From Caballeronia jiangsuensis (GTDB lineage: Bacteria > Pseudomonadota > Gammaproteobacteria > Burkholderiales > Burkholderiaceae), in the NCBI GenBank assembly GCA_000648925.1, contig JFHF01000020.1, positions 62,001 through 126,000 on the forward strand: a stretch of DNA of 64,000 nucleotides, given 5' to 3'. A model generated the notes under the pieces. It was not told where the DNA came from. It ran no database searches and was given only the letters and a program-made list of their open reading frames with translations. Position 1 is the stretch's first letter. Every line of letters starts with the position of its first letter. A program made the translations under genes and the position numbers. Shown here piece after piece: positions 41,477-50,451 of the stretch.

Positions 41477-42822
41477 CTGGCGCAGAGCATCTTCTCGTGT
41501 TCGCTCATCTCGATGGCAAGTGGACCCAGTGCGGTCGGCTTGCCATCAGCGAGAAGGCCGACGGCCAGGAGTCGTCGACGTTCGAGTATGACGAGGGATA
41601 TCTCGCGCTCGAGAGTCGAGTCGAGTTGGACCCTGTGAGCCTTTCGCTCAGAGCCGAGCACCGCGTGCGCAGCGGCTTGCGACTGCCGAAGAACGCTTTG
41701 CCGCTCTTTGGGGCCTTTCGCGACGCGAGCCCCGATGCTTTTGGTCGTCGCGTCATTGAGAGCAGGCTCTGCGCCCAATTGAATGGCCTCCCTGAGGCGC
41801 AGTACCTGCTGAACGCAGGACCGCATCGCATCGGAGCTCTTGACTTTCGGCTGGAGTCGTCTACGAAACTTTCGCCGCAAATCGATGAATCGTTCGACCT
41901 AGAAGAACTTGGCGAAGCGGCGGCCTGCATTGACGACAACCTTGCGGTGCCACACGCGCTGCAAGCAATCTTCACTCAGGGAGCAGGCCTCGGCGGAGCC
42001 AGGCCAAAAGCCTCAGTGCGCGACGAGCAGGGTCTGCTGTGGGTGGCGAAGTTTCCCACGAAAAACGACGCGTTCGACGTTGCGAGTATCGAATGTGCAA
42101 CTCTCACGTTGGCGGCAAAGACCGGTGTACATGTGCCCGAGGTCAAAACAGTCGCTGTCGGTGGACGCAGAGTCTTCATGTCGCGGCGATTCGACCGCTT
42201 TTGGGCTCCTCCGGGCAGTTCGAAGTCGCATGCTTTGCGGCAAGCGCCATACTCTGCCGGTCTCGGAGCCAAATGGGTTGAGCATCATGTGTTCTATGTG
42301 AGTGCGCTGACTATGTCGGGCCGCGACGAAGGTGATTCCCGGCTTGCCTCCTATGCAGATATCGCGGCTGCTGGACTCAACCGTAGTCGCACAGTTATCG
42401 CCGCCGATGATGCCGCGCAGATTTACAAGCGCATGTTGATTGATATCTTTGTCAGCAACGACGACGGACATTTGCGAAACACCGCCTACATCTACAACGA
42501 CGCGTTCCAAACTTGGCAACTGAGTCCATGCTTCGATGTAGTTCCGCGGCCGAGCTTTGCGTTTGAGCGGTTCTTGCATCTTCAAGTCGGAGAACATGGA
42601 AGAGCGGCAACGCTCGACAACGCTCTTTCGTGGCATCAAAGGTTCTTGCTTTCAGAGAAACTTGCATGCGAGTACATCGCTGACACGTGGAACGTGGTTC
42701 GCGACTGGCGACAGCACTTCGAGGACTCTGGCGTGTACGCAAGCGACATCGAGAAAGTAGCGCCTGCATTCCGCAGCATTGATGACATAGCAAGCCCCGA
42801 GCTCCGCCGAAGGCTCCCATGA
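41473..42822 (+). CDS. HipA-family serine/threonine kinase
   Basis: This 449-residue HipA-fold kinase has the glycine-rich ATP loop GAGLGGARPKASV (about residue 170), the catalytic segment SNDDGHLRNTAYIY (about 331) and the following PCFDVVP that holds the metal aspartate. HipA toxins phosphorylate aminoacyl-tRNA synthetases and induce dormancy. A HipB-type antitoxin is not adjacent. The gene is coupled to a HAD hydrolase instead, so it may be an orphan or work in a different system. Confidence 0.85.
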   Translation: MTGAEHLLVFAHLDGKWTQCGRLAISEKADGQESSTFEYDEGYLALESRVELDPVSLSLRAEHRVRSGLRLPKNALPLFGAFRDASPDAFGRRVIESRLCAQLNGLPEAQYLLNAGPHRIGALDFRLESSTKLSPQIDESFDLEELGEAAACIDDNLAVPHALQAIFTQGAGLGGARPKASVRDEQGLLWVAKFPTKNDAFDVASIECATLTLAAKTGVHVPEVKTVAVGGRRVFMSRRFDRFWAPPGSSKSHALRQAPYSAGLGAKWVEHHVFYVSALTMSGRDEGDSRLASYADIAAAGLNRSRTVIAADDAAQIYKRMLIDIFVSNDDGHLRNTAYIYNDAFQTWQLSPCFDVVPRPSFAFERFLHLQVGEHGRAATLDNALSWHQRFLLSEKLACEYIADTWNVVRDWRQHFEDSGVYASDIEKVAPAFRSIDDIASPELRRRLP

Positions 42823-42977
42823 GCGTCATATGGCTCTTCGAAGCTTGACGGGAGCGACGAAGACGATAGTTGTAGCAATCGTGCGGCGAGACTGCCGAAT
42901 GTTTGTCGGTCGTGGCCGCATGAGCTTGACTACTCGTGTTCCGACTCGGAACCCTGTTGAGGGGAGGACTGCTCGAA

Positions 42978-43229
42978 ATGGACAAAATGTGTGGTGCGGA
43001 CGGCTCCTACAGGGTCGGTCACAAATCGAGAGGTGATTGTCCTCAATGCGAAATTATGGTTCCAACGACCTTCGAGATTCGGGACATTGAGCACGAGGCC
43101 CTCGTGATGCTCAATGCACTCGTGGCGGTTTGTGATATTTGCGGCCAAATCGTCGCTATCGCCGGCGGGACGAGCGTGCTGCCAAAAGAAACCCGCGACA
43201 CAACTCGAAGCGGACTCCGAATTTTATGA
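42978..43229 (+). CDS. Small zinc-ribbon protein
   Basis: The protein has 83 residues from the ATG that follows GGGGAGGA. Two CxxC knuckles (CPQC and CDIC) about 33 residues apart suggest a zinc ribbon. Its stop overlaps the next start (ATGA), making it first of a three-gene operon with the AbiEi-like and HTH/ParS-like genes. Function unknown. Confidence 0.6.
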   Translation: MDKMCGADGSYRVGHKSRGDCPQCEIMVPTTFEIRDIEHEALVMLNALVAVCDICGQIVAIAGGTSVLPKETRDTTRSGLRIL

Positions 43230-43693
43230 ACGGGAAGCCCGTGCGAAAGCTGAGCGTTGAACAATGGATACTGCGCTCCATTCGGCAGCACCACGGCGTC
43301 GTGATTCTCCGGTCCGACTTCTCAAGGTTCGGAAGTGCGTCGCAGGTTGGCCGTGCACTGGCGAAACTTGTCGCCGCGAGCGTGCTCATCCGTGTCGGTC
43401 ATGGGCTCTATGCTAAGACGCGCGTGAATCGGTTCACTGGGCGCTTGACGCCCGCCGCCCCGTTCGAGTCGATTGCAGCGGAAGCCTTCAGGCGGCTTGG
43501 GATTGTCGTCGGTCCCGGCAAGCTCGCTCGGGAATACAACGCTGGACAGTCAACGCAAATTCCAATGCAGCCAATCGTCAGCACTGGAAAGCGGCGCATT
43601 AACCGGCGCATCGAAGTTGGGAGCAAGCAGGTGATATACGAGCGCGCGTCTAGCCGAGCCCGCAAACGACGCTTGGGTTCACACCAGGAGTGA
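43226..43693 (+). CDS. AbiEi-like antitoxin-domain protein (DUF6088 type)
   Basis: The protein has 155 residues. Residues about 8-70 match the winged-helix part of type IV AbiEi antitoxins and DUF6088 proteins: LSVEQWILRSIRQHHG, then VGRALAKLVAASVLIRVGHG and LYAKTR. The remaining 80 residues form a basic region ending in RARKRRLG. The AbiEii nucleotidyltransferase toxin is not next to it; instead a 222-residue HTH/ParS-like protein follows after 3 bp. Start chosen at the ATG overlapping the previous stop. Confidence 0.7.
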   Translation: MNGKPVRKLSVEQWILRSIRQHHGVVILRSDFSRFGSASQVGRALAKLVAASVLIRVGHGLYAKTRVNRFTGRLTPAAPFESIAAEAFRRLGIVVGPGKLAREYNAGQSTQIPMQPIVSTGKRRINRRIEVGSKQVIYERASSRARKRRLGSHQE

Positions 43694-43696
43694 AAA

Positions 43697-44365
43697 ATGC
43701 CACGACCCACAAGCAACGAAAACGATGCTGCTTCGCTGAAATGCGCTAGGGTGCGCCATGCCATTCGCTCGGCAGTCGTTGCGGCCGTCCTGGTTGACCC
43801 CGAGGGGGTGGACGCTCTGCTCGACCTTACTGACGAAGAACTCGGCCGCCGCTTCAAAGAGCGTCTATGGGAGGTAGCCGGCCTTGTGACGCTGTTCGGC
43901 ATCGACCTTCCCGCGATGCGTGCGGAGGAAGCAAGGTTACGCGGACGAGTCACGAGTAGCTCAAGGCGTCGGCCGATGGGACTAAAGGGGGCGACCAAAG
44001 ACGCAACCGCAAGGTCTGCGCGATACCAGCTTCTCTCGAAGGGCGCGCTATTGCGGGAAGACGATTTCATCCGAGCGTCACGCATCACCAAAAAGGCATT
44101 GGACAAAGACGTCGCCTCTGGTCGAGTCTTCCAAGTCAAGCTGAGGTCAAAGCCATACTATCCGGCCTTTTTCCTTTCGAACATGGTTGACCGTAAGGCG
44201 CTTGCGAGCGTCGTGCGTCGCTTGAGGGACACTGATGGGTGGAGGAAGTGGGACTTTTTCACGACCCCGAGTGAGTCGCTCGGCAGGTCTACGCCACTGA
44301 GACTTCTCAGGGTGAACGAGCTGAAGAGCGTTCTGAAGGCCGCTGAGTTCTTTGCCAAGGATTGA
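43697..44365 (+). CDS. Hypothetical protein with HTH/ParS-like module
   Basis: The product has 222 residues. The N-terminal 75 are helical; residues 111-215 align with residues 135-235 of the 38729 gene product (SKGALLREDDFIRASRITKK and DFFTTPSESLGRSTPLRLL). The final block resembles the toxin-binding end of Xre/MbcA/ParS antitoxins. It is the last gene of a tight three-gene operon. DNA binding is likely from the HTH, but the partner is unknown. Confidence 0.65.
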   Translation: MPRPTSNENDAASLKCARVRHAIRSAVVAAVLVDPEGVDALLDLTDEELGRRFKERLWEVAGLVTLFGIDLPAMRAEEARLRGRVTSSSRRRPMGLKGATKDATARSARYQLLSKGALLREDDFIRASRITKKALDKDVASGRVFQVKLRSKPYYPAFFLSNMVDRKALASVVRRLRDTDGWRKWDFFTTPSESLGRSTPLRLLRVNELKSVLKAAEFFAKD

Positions 44366-44685
44366 GAGCCGCTCTACGCCGCACACGAAGGGGGCTAACT
44401 CCGATATGTAGAGTCAAGATAGAGGTGTTTCGAGACAGTTCGTCATGGGGAGTTTCCCAGCTCTCGGCCCCCGCCATTCGAAGCGGGAAACGAATTCGAG
44501 ACATCATATGTCCTAATTGGGCTCTAGACTCAACGCAGTTGCGTGTCACGGCTGCACAACAAGGCACGCACCGCGAACTGCGCGCAATCAGTTGGAACAA
44601 TCGGATGCGTGTTTCCAGCCGACGGGTCGCCTGATAAAACCGGCTTAGAATCGGCAGCAATTGCAGCGAGTCTCGATACGACATC
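44366..44685. other. Intergenic region, nothing recognised
   Basis: A gap of 320 bp before the CoiA-like gene. No convincing gene, terminator or repeat was found. Confidence 0.4.
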
Positions 44686-46125
44686 ATGCCTCATCCCATC
44701 GCTTTTGCACGCAACCAAGAAGGCCGGATTGTCGACGTCCATTCTGTGCCTCGGGGTCTGGCTTGTGACTGCGTCTGCCCGCAATGCGGTGCGCGGCTGG
44801 TAGCCAACCAAGGGCGCATCAAGGAATGGTATTTCTCGCACGAGTCTGGCTCCGATTGCCCCGGGGGCGCAGAGACCGCTCTTCATCTGGCAGCAAAACA
44901 ATTGATTCTGACGCACCTCAGGGTTGCGCTCCCGCCGCTCGTCGTCGAGTTCAGAAGAAAGCATCCGCAGTTCGGCCTCTATGAGCGCTCAAGGGAAGTG
45001 AGACTGCCAGAGAAACTTTGGCGATTTCGCCACGCCCGTGATGAAATGCGTATCGGGCCGTACATAGCCGACATTGCCGGACGTCTGGGCGACGAGCCGG
45101 AAGTCGTTGTCGAAGTGAAAGTCCGGCACGAGGTTGAGCCTGAGAAGGCACAATACCTTCGTGCGAATCGGGTCCCCTCTATCGAAATTGACCTGCTGCC
45201 ATTGCTCGGCGAGCCCCTTACGCTTGAGCAGCTCGCGTGGCACGTAATTGAGTCCGACACAAACCGCAAGTGGGTGAGTAACAGCGGCTACTCGGCCGTC
45301 AAGGCGGAGATGCTTGCCGAATATGAGGCTTGGGTCGCATCCAAGAACAGGGAAGCGACAATCAGCGCATATCGTCGAGGAGCGCCAATACCGCAGCCCC
45401 CGAGCAAGTCAGGCGACGAACCCAGCGCGAGCTTCCTGAGGCTGCGCGAGGAGATGAAGCGTCTCGAGCTGCGCGCGAAGCTCGGGCTCAGGGACGGGGT
45501 AGCATGGCCGGAATATCTACACGTCCCAATTCGGCAAGGCGCGAACTTCATACGTGCGCCACTCGATATCTGGCAAGGCGCCGTCTTCATCCGGTTCATC
45601 TATGACGCGAACGGTGCCAGCCGGGTGCGAAGGCGGTTTTCGCTTTCGCAAGTTGTGGAGTGGCTGACGACCTGCACCGGCGGGCCGCAGGGCCCACAGT
45701 ACCAGGTATCGACGGCGCTAAGACTCTTTCTCGAGCACCTGATTGGATGCGGCTTTCTCAAGCGTGACGGGTCCGCATATACAGTCCTTCATGGGCGTCT
45801 TCTACCGTCGGCGCGCTGCGACGCGCCGGCGTTGGCCAAGTCCAGCTGGACGTGGCGGGAGCGATGGCCGCTGGAAGAAGTCGCGCTGGAACGCGCCGCT
45901 GACGCCTTGCTGCGACAACCGGGCGGAAAATTCAACGCGCGCCGATTCATCCATGTACTCTACAGGATGCCCGCCGAGCCGTCCGATTCCGCTGTCAAAA
46001 CATTGGTGGCACAGTGCGGCGGCAGCCCGGATTGGGCCTTCGACCTGTTAAGAGATATCGGTGTCGTCGAGCAATCGTGGCGAATATTGCGGGAAGGGGT
46101 TTCGCCTCCATGGCTGCGGGTCTAA
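44686..46125 (+). CDS. CoiA-like nuclease-fold protein
   Basis: The protein has 479 residues. The N-terminus carries a CoiA-like zinc-binding block, CPQCGARL (C31, C34) followed by IKEWYFSH and C58. A nuclease-type core has D129 in YIADIAGRL and E143-x-K145 in VVVEVKV, a PD-(D/E)xK pattern. CoiA acts in DNA processing during transformation; similar proteins are common on mobile elements. The C-terminal 230 residues are unassigned. It stands alone between two gaps. Confidence 0.75.
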   Translation: MPHPIAFARNQEGRIVDVHSVPRGLACDCVCPQCGARLVANQGRIKEWYFSHESGSDCPGGAETALHLAAKQLILTHLRVALPPLVVEFRRKHPQFGLYERSREVRLPEKLWRFRHARDEMRIGPYIADIAGRLGDEPEVVVEVKVRHEVEPEKAQYLRANRVPSIEIDLLPLLGEPLTLEQLAWHVIESDTNRKWVSNSGYSAVKAEMLAEYEAWVASKNREATISAYRRGAPIPQPPSKSGDEPSASFLRLREEMKRLELRAKLGLRDGVAWPEYLHVPIRQGANFIRAPLDIWQGAVFIRFIYDANGASRVRRRFSLSQVVEWLTTCTGGPQGPQYQVSTALRLFLEHLIGCGFLKRDGSAYTVLHGRLLPSARCDAPALAKSSWTWRERWPLEEVALERAADALLRQPGGKFNARRFIHVLYRMPAEPSDSAVKTLVAQCGGSPDWAFDLLRDIGVVEQSWRILREGVSPPWLRV

Positions 46126-46645
46126 CCGAAGCGGTAAGGCTCGCGATATGACACTGCTGCGGTGAACTTGGTAAGGCGACTTGTACCGATTGACGGCTCA
46201 GTAAAACCGCGCGTGACGTCAATCGGAATCTAGCAACTGCAGAGCCGAGAAACCCCGTCCTTCAGGTCGAGGAGGAAAGGAGCCAGTTCCGCTCTCGCCA
46301 GACGCTTCTGGCATATAAAGTTTTTGCGCTAGACGGGACATGTCCGTTTCGAAGGCGCCTTCCGTTTTCGCTTCTATCCAGCCGCTGTTTAGGAGCAGGT
46401 GTTAGCGCAGCACTTTGGCTGCGTGTGGTTAATCAATTGCGCTCGCTCGTCCCTCGTCAGCAGGGACACAAGGATGGCCTGAAGTCGAACTACGTTGACG
46501 CCGCCGCCGCACTGAACGCGCCTAAGCGCTCGCCCGAGTGTGTCTGGTTGCGTGACGTCTCCATCGTCAACCTACCGAGCGTGCTTCCTCACCTAGACAA
46601 CGGTCCGACGCATTGCTGCGCCGGAGGCTGACTTCCGGTTTTATA
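46126..46645. other. Intergenic region, nothing recognised
   Basis: About 520 bp with no frame I can support. It ends in the promoter/operator region of the next operon. Confidence 0.4.
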
Positions 46646-46665
46646 ACCACGGTTTGTGGTAGAAT
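46646..46665 (+). promoter_or_regulatory. Inverted repeat and -10 upstream of the ImmA operon
   Basis: The sequence accac-ggttt-gtggt (46646-46660) is a perfect 5-bp inverted repeat immediately before a candidate -10, TAGAAT (46660-46665). A protein bound there would block the promoter. The XRE domain encoded downstream is the obvious candidate for autorepression. Confidence 0.5.
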
Positions 46666-46697
46666 TTCCGGAAGTTCACTGCCCGTTGGAGGCGTCT

Positions 46698-47402
46698 TTG
46701 TCGCAAACATTGCCCGGCTTTCCTGCACTGCCCAGTTCTGCCGAGACCTCGGTGATATCCGAGCCGGAGTTAGTGGCAATCCGGCTTTCGGCATTACACG
46801 AAAGCCTCGATGAAGCGCTTCTGAAGGAAGCAAACGAGCACGGATACCGTTCCCGGCTCGAAGTTACGGAATTGCATGCCCCTACGGCCGCCGGGTCTTA
46901 CCACTGGCATAGCACCCTTTATGCAGTTCGCTATGCGCTCACCGCGCGTGAATGGAATCCGGAGAATCTGCGGAACTGTCCCTTCATCGTGTCTCCTGAC
47001 CGCAAGGTGGCGATTGCAGTTATGACAGGTGACGCTGACACGGGGCTCGTGAAAGGGAAGCCCACCAATCAAGCCCAAAAAGGTGCGGTGCTTCAACGGG
47101 CGGTTGCCCAGAATCAGCAACTCGAGTTGTTTGACCCTGCTGTCGTCAAAGACCTTGCGAGCTCCAAAGATGCGACGCAGCTGTGGGTATTGCTGTACCA
47201 CGTCGCAGTTGGCGCAGACGGAAAGCCTGAAATTCGCTCGGAATTGTCACTGCCTTCACGCTTCGCGCGCAAGCAGATTGTCGAGTGGTCGCAGCGGCTC
47301 ATTCTCGCTGCTATACGTCCTGACAGCGAGCCAATTATTGGCCAAGACGAGCCGACCGGCCCGATTGACGTTCCGGTTGAACGCCGCACTGGCACTTCGT
47401 AA
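46698..47402 (+). CDS. Hypothetical protein paired with XRE-ImmA/IrrE protein
   Basis: The product has 234 residues from a TTG start with GGAGG 5 bp upstream; a GTG at 46656 would lie on the operator. There is no recognised domain. The middle part contains NCPFIVSPDRKVAIAVMTGD and the end is rich in Pro/Glu. The downstream XRE-ImmA gene starts 12 bp later. In RosmerTA-type systems a protein of unknown fold is the toxin beside such a partner; that role here is inference. Confidence 0.6.
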   Translation: MSQTLPGFPALPSSAETSVISEPELVAIRLSALHESLDEALLKEANEHGYRSRLEVTELHAPTAAGSYHWHSTLYAVRYALTAREWNPENLRNCPFIVSPDRKVAIAVMTGDADTGLVKGKPTNQAQKGAVLQRAVAQNQQLELFDPAVVKDLASSKDATQLWVLLYHVAVGADGKPEIRSELSLPSRFARKQIVEWSQRLILAAIRPDSEPIIGQDEPTGPIDVPVERRTGTS

Positions 47403-47414
47403 ATCGAGCCTAAG

Positions 47415-48497
47415 ATGTTTTTCAACCCGTCGAGACTAGAATTCGCCCGTACACGTCGCGGTTGGACGAAGGCGCGCCTTGCGAAGGAGCTGTGCTTGCA
47501 GGTGCGGTCGGTTCAAGGTTACGAGTCCGGCGAATATGCTCCAGAACCGGAGAAGCTTGCTGCAATATGTAACCTGCTCCGGTTCCCGCTAGAATTCTTT
47601 TCTGGCGACGACCTGCCGTCTATTGAGCCCGACACAGCTAGCTTCCGCTCGATGTCGAAAATGTCTGCCACGCTGAGAAATGTTGCGCTTGGCGCAGGCG
47701 TGACCGCTTTCTTACTGAATGACTGGATAGAGGAGCGCTTTCGACTTCCCAATGCGAACGTCCCTGATTTGAGCGACCTGTCGCCTGAAGATGCGGCAAC
47801 GACACTACGCCGGATGTGGGGTCTTGGCGAGGCGCCGATAAGCAACCTCGTTCACTTACTTGAATCGAAGGGCATCCGCATTTACTCCCTTGCAATCGAA
47901 GCGCGTGAGGTTGACGCGTTCAGCGTCTGGCATCGTGAACGACCCTTCGTTTTTTTGAACACTATCAAGTCTGCAGAGCACAGCCGATTCGACGCAGCGC
48001 ATGAACTTGGTCACCTGGTTCGTGACCGACATAGCATGCTGCATGGCGAGGCGCACAGTCCCAATATGGAGCGCGAGGCGAACGCCTTTGCTTCGGCCTT
48101 CCTGATGCCAAAGGCAAGCGTCCTCGCTCGCAGGGTTGGGCTACTGACGATGGAGAAGCTGATTCAGCTCAAGCAGAACTGGGGCGTGTCGCTGGCGGCT
48201 CTAGCGTTCCGCATGAACCAGCTCGGATTGTTTTCAGAATGGGCGTATCGCAACCTCTGCATTCAAATTGCGAAGAATGGTTATCGCACTTCCGAGCCGA
48301 ATCCTATGCGCCCTGAGATTTCTCAAATCCTGCGAAAGGTATTTGATGCCTTGCGTGCAGATGGGGTCACCCGCAGCGCCCTTGCGCACGAGCTTCACAT
48401 TCCGAAGGAAGACATCGACAATTTGACTTTTGGGCTTGCCTTGTCGAGCGTTTCCCCAATTGGCGTGCAATCCCGACAAGTGCATCGCGCAGCGTAA
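47415..48497 (+). CDS. XRE regulator with ImmA/IrrE (M78) metallopeptidase domain
   Basis: The protein has 360 residues. An N-terminal HTH (about 5-60: LEFARTRRGWTKARLAKELC) is followed by an M78 zinc peptidase with HELGH at residues 196-200 and the downstream EREANAFASAFLMP helix. ImmA/IrrE peptidases cleave or bind repressors to release mobile-element or stress genes. RosmerTA antitoxins (RmrA) have the same two-domain layout. It forms an operon with the preceding hypothetical gene. Confidence 0.85.
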   Translation: MFFNPSRLEFARTRRGWTKARLAKELCLQVRSVQGYESGEYAPEPEKLAAICNLLRFPLEFFSGDDLPSIEPDTASFRSMSKMSATLRNVALGAGVTAFLLNDWIEERFRLPNANVPDLSDLSPEDAATTLRRMWGLGEAPISNLVHLLESKGIRIYSLAIEAREVDAFSVWHRERPFVFLNTIKSAEHSRFDAAHELGHLVRDRHSMLHGEAHSPNMEREANAFASAFLMPKASVLARRVGLLTMEKLIQLKQNWGVSLAALAFRMNQLGLFSEWAYRNLCIQIAKNGYRTSEPNPMRPEISQILRKVFDALRADGVTRSALAHELHIPKEDIDNLTFGLALSSVSPIGVQSRQVHRAA

Positions 48498-48960
48498 CCC
48501 GACGCTATTCCCGGCTCAATGTTCGATTGTGCCGGTATCCTTGAACGCTATGGGCGCGGCATCCCACAGACGATAACCATCAGCGGCGCCTCGACAACCG
48601 ACGACGACTAACGCCCACCTGAGGTAGCCTCGGTGCTGAGTTGACGTAGAACACAACGCTCTTTCGTTTTTCTTTTACGACCGCGACAGGAACGCCGCGA
48701 GATATATTCCTGCACCAGGCCTTCTCGCAACACGTACCGCGGGACGCGCGGAACCTTAAGCCTGTGGAACGTACGGAAGACCTGACGGAGACACCTTCGG
48801 CAGGCAGTCTGCGACGAAGCAGGAGCTGACTTTCCAAGGTCAGGAATCCCCCTTCATGCCGTGGAGGACGTCAAGCTGAGGCAATGCCGCATGCGCCGCC
48901 CGGTGCATGAGTGACGACACGCGCAAGGGTCGCTGCCCGAGGGAGGTTTGGAAGGTACAA
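48498..48960. other. Intergenic region, nothing firm
   Basis: About 460 bp. A 30-codon frame at 48519-48611 exists but lacks a ribosome site and is not called. No terminator was seen. Confidence 0.4.
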
Positions 48961-49197
48961 ATGATACCAATCGAAAGACAGAGTGAAGAGGCAGTCGCAG
49001 TAACGAGAGTCGCGGCCGCCGCGAAAGAGGTTCAGTCGGCGTCGATGTCGCTCGAGGCTCACTTCAACGAATCGGGTGGCAAGTCGGCCTCGACGCTGCA
49101 GTTAGCGCGTCTCACTGCAGCTATAGGTGAGCTCCAGTCGGCCCGAGATGCCCTTGACGCATTGCTAGCTGGCAGAGCCTCCCGAAACTCACAATAA
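48961..49197 (+). CDS. Small helical hypothetical protein
   Basis: This 78-residue, Ala-rich and strongly helical protein contains LQLARLTAAIGELQSARDAL. ATG preceded by GGAAGG at good spacing. No family recognised; it may be a coiled-coil protein. Confidence 0.5.
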   Translation: MIPIERQSEEAVAVTRVAAAAKEVQSASMSLEAHFNESGGKSASTLQLARLTAAIGELQSARDALDALLAGRASRNSQ

Positions 49198-49359
49198 TTC
49201 CTCACGGCTCGGGTTGCGTTCAAGTTCTGAGCCGTATTGCCGTTACCGTAGTTAGGCGGATTATGAACGCGGCCAACGCAGACAATCTGTTGAACGCCAT
49301 GATACGACCCACCGCCCCTATGTCTCAACCTTCACCCGGGTGAATCGGCGAACATTGCC

Positions 49360-50451
49360 ATGGTACTGACGCTTCGAATCTGGGAACGTAGTGAAAGTTC
49401 GACGAGAAAGATGCTAGACGAAAGCTTATCCAAAGGCCTTGCAACTCGGTTCTTTCAAGAGCACGCGGAGATTTGCACTACCGCCAACGCCGATGTTCTA
49501 CGACACGCCGCAACTGCGCGTAAGTTCGCGCACCATCCCGACAAATGGCGGCAATGGCTTTCTGGTATTGAGGGCGCGCTCGGCAAGACTTTGCTGTCAA
49601 AGATTGAAAATGGAAGCAAACGGAAGTTCCTAACGGTATTCCACTTCCTCGGCGCGCCCGATTCAAATCCGGTGACCGAATGGAACGAGCCGGTTGTTCC
49701 AATTATGTTTCGTTCGTACGTCTATCCTGCAGCGCAGGTCGCACATCGACTCCCTGACCGCTGCTACGTGAGCAAGCATGCGTTCGCCCGGCTGATACAG
49801 CGGCTCGGATTGGGTGAAGGCGCGAAACAGGGAATCTACGACTTCTACATGCTCAACGAAGAGCTGTTGCCTTTGGTCACGTGGTCGACGGTTTGGATGA
49901 TGTGCCTGAAAGATGTGGTCCACCTGCCGCAGTTGCCGAAGGAACTGCTTGCATTGCCTATTCCCTCTCCCAATGGCATGTTTTTCGCGACCTTGAACAT
50001 GTCCAGACCGCTGCTTAACATCCGGACATGGGTCCACGACAGGCAACTTTCCGCCCAGCAACTCCGATTGAAAACACGTCTCATGGGTGCCATGGATGCG
50101 TCCGAGGCGGACCTCATTTCGTGCATGTCAGAAGGGATGTGGGCTCCGGGTTGTGGCTTTACCGTACGGGCCGTCTGCAGTCGTCTCTCCAGCTTCTCGC
50201 AGGAATGGCTTGAAGCGGCGTTTGAGCAGCTAAGCGATTCCGCGGACAGGGTTAATCTTCAGGCGCTCATCCGGGAAACAGTGGAGGCTTTCAAGCTTTC
50301 CTCCGGCGCGCTTGCCGCCTACCAGACGCTCAGTCGAGAGACACTCTTGGCGGCGCTCCGCCGACCCGATGGGGAGAAGCATTTGATTACGCTGCTGGAA
50401 AAGGCCGTGAACACGAACCCAGGTCTCGCGGAAGCGTTTCAGCACGAGTAG
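49360..50451 (+). CDS. Hypothetical protein
   Basis: The product has 363 residues. Its middle part has VSKHAFARLIQRLGLGEGAK and GIYDFYMLNEELLPL, and FFATLNMSRPLLNIRTWVHD follows. I do not recognise the family. Composition supports a real gene. It lies 1.2 kb upstream of the Pycsar operon, in the same direction, without evidence of linkage. Confidence 0.6.
   Translation: MVLTLRIWERSESSTRKMLDESLSKGLATRFFQEHAEICTTANADVLRHAATARKFAHHPDKWRQWLSGIEGALGKTLLSKIENGSKRKFLTVFHFLGAPDSNPVTEWNEPVVPIMFRSYVYPAAQVAHRLPDRCYVSKHAFARLIQRLGLGEGAKQGIYDFYMLNEELLPLVTWSTVWMMCLKDVVHLPQLPKELLALPIPSPNGMFFATLNMSRPLLNIRTWVHDRQLSAQQLRLKTRLMGAMDASEADLISCMSEGMWAPGCGFTVRAVCSRLSSFSQEWLEAAFEQLSDSADRVNLQALIRETVEAFKLSSGALAAYQTLSRETLLAALRRPDGEKHLITLLEKAVNTNPGLAEAFQHE

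Noticed and set aside
48519-48611. 30-codon plus-strand frame containing ERYGRGIPQTI
   Set aside because: Slightly reminiscent of a regulator tail but no ribosome site and far too short to support.
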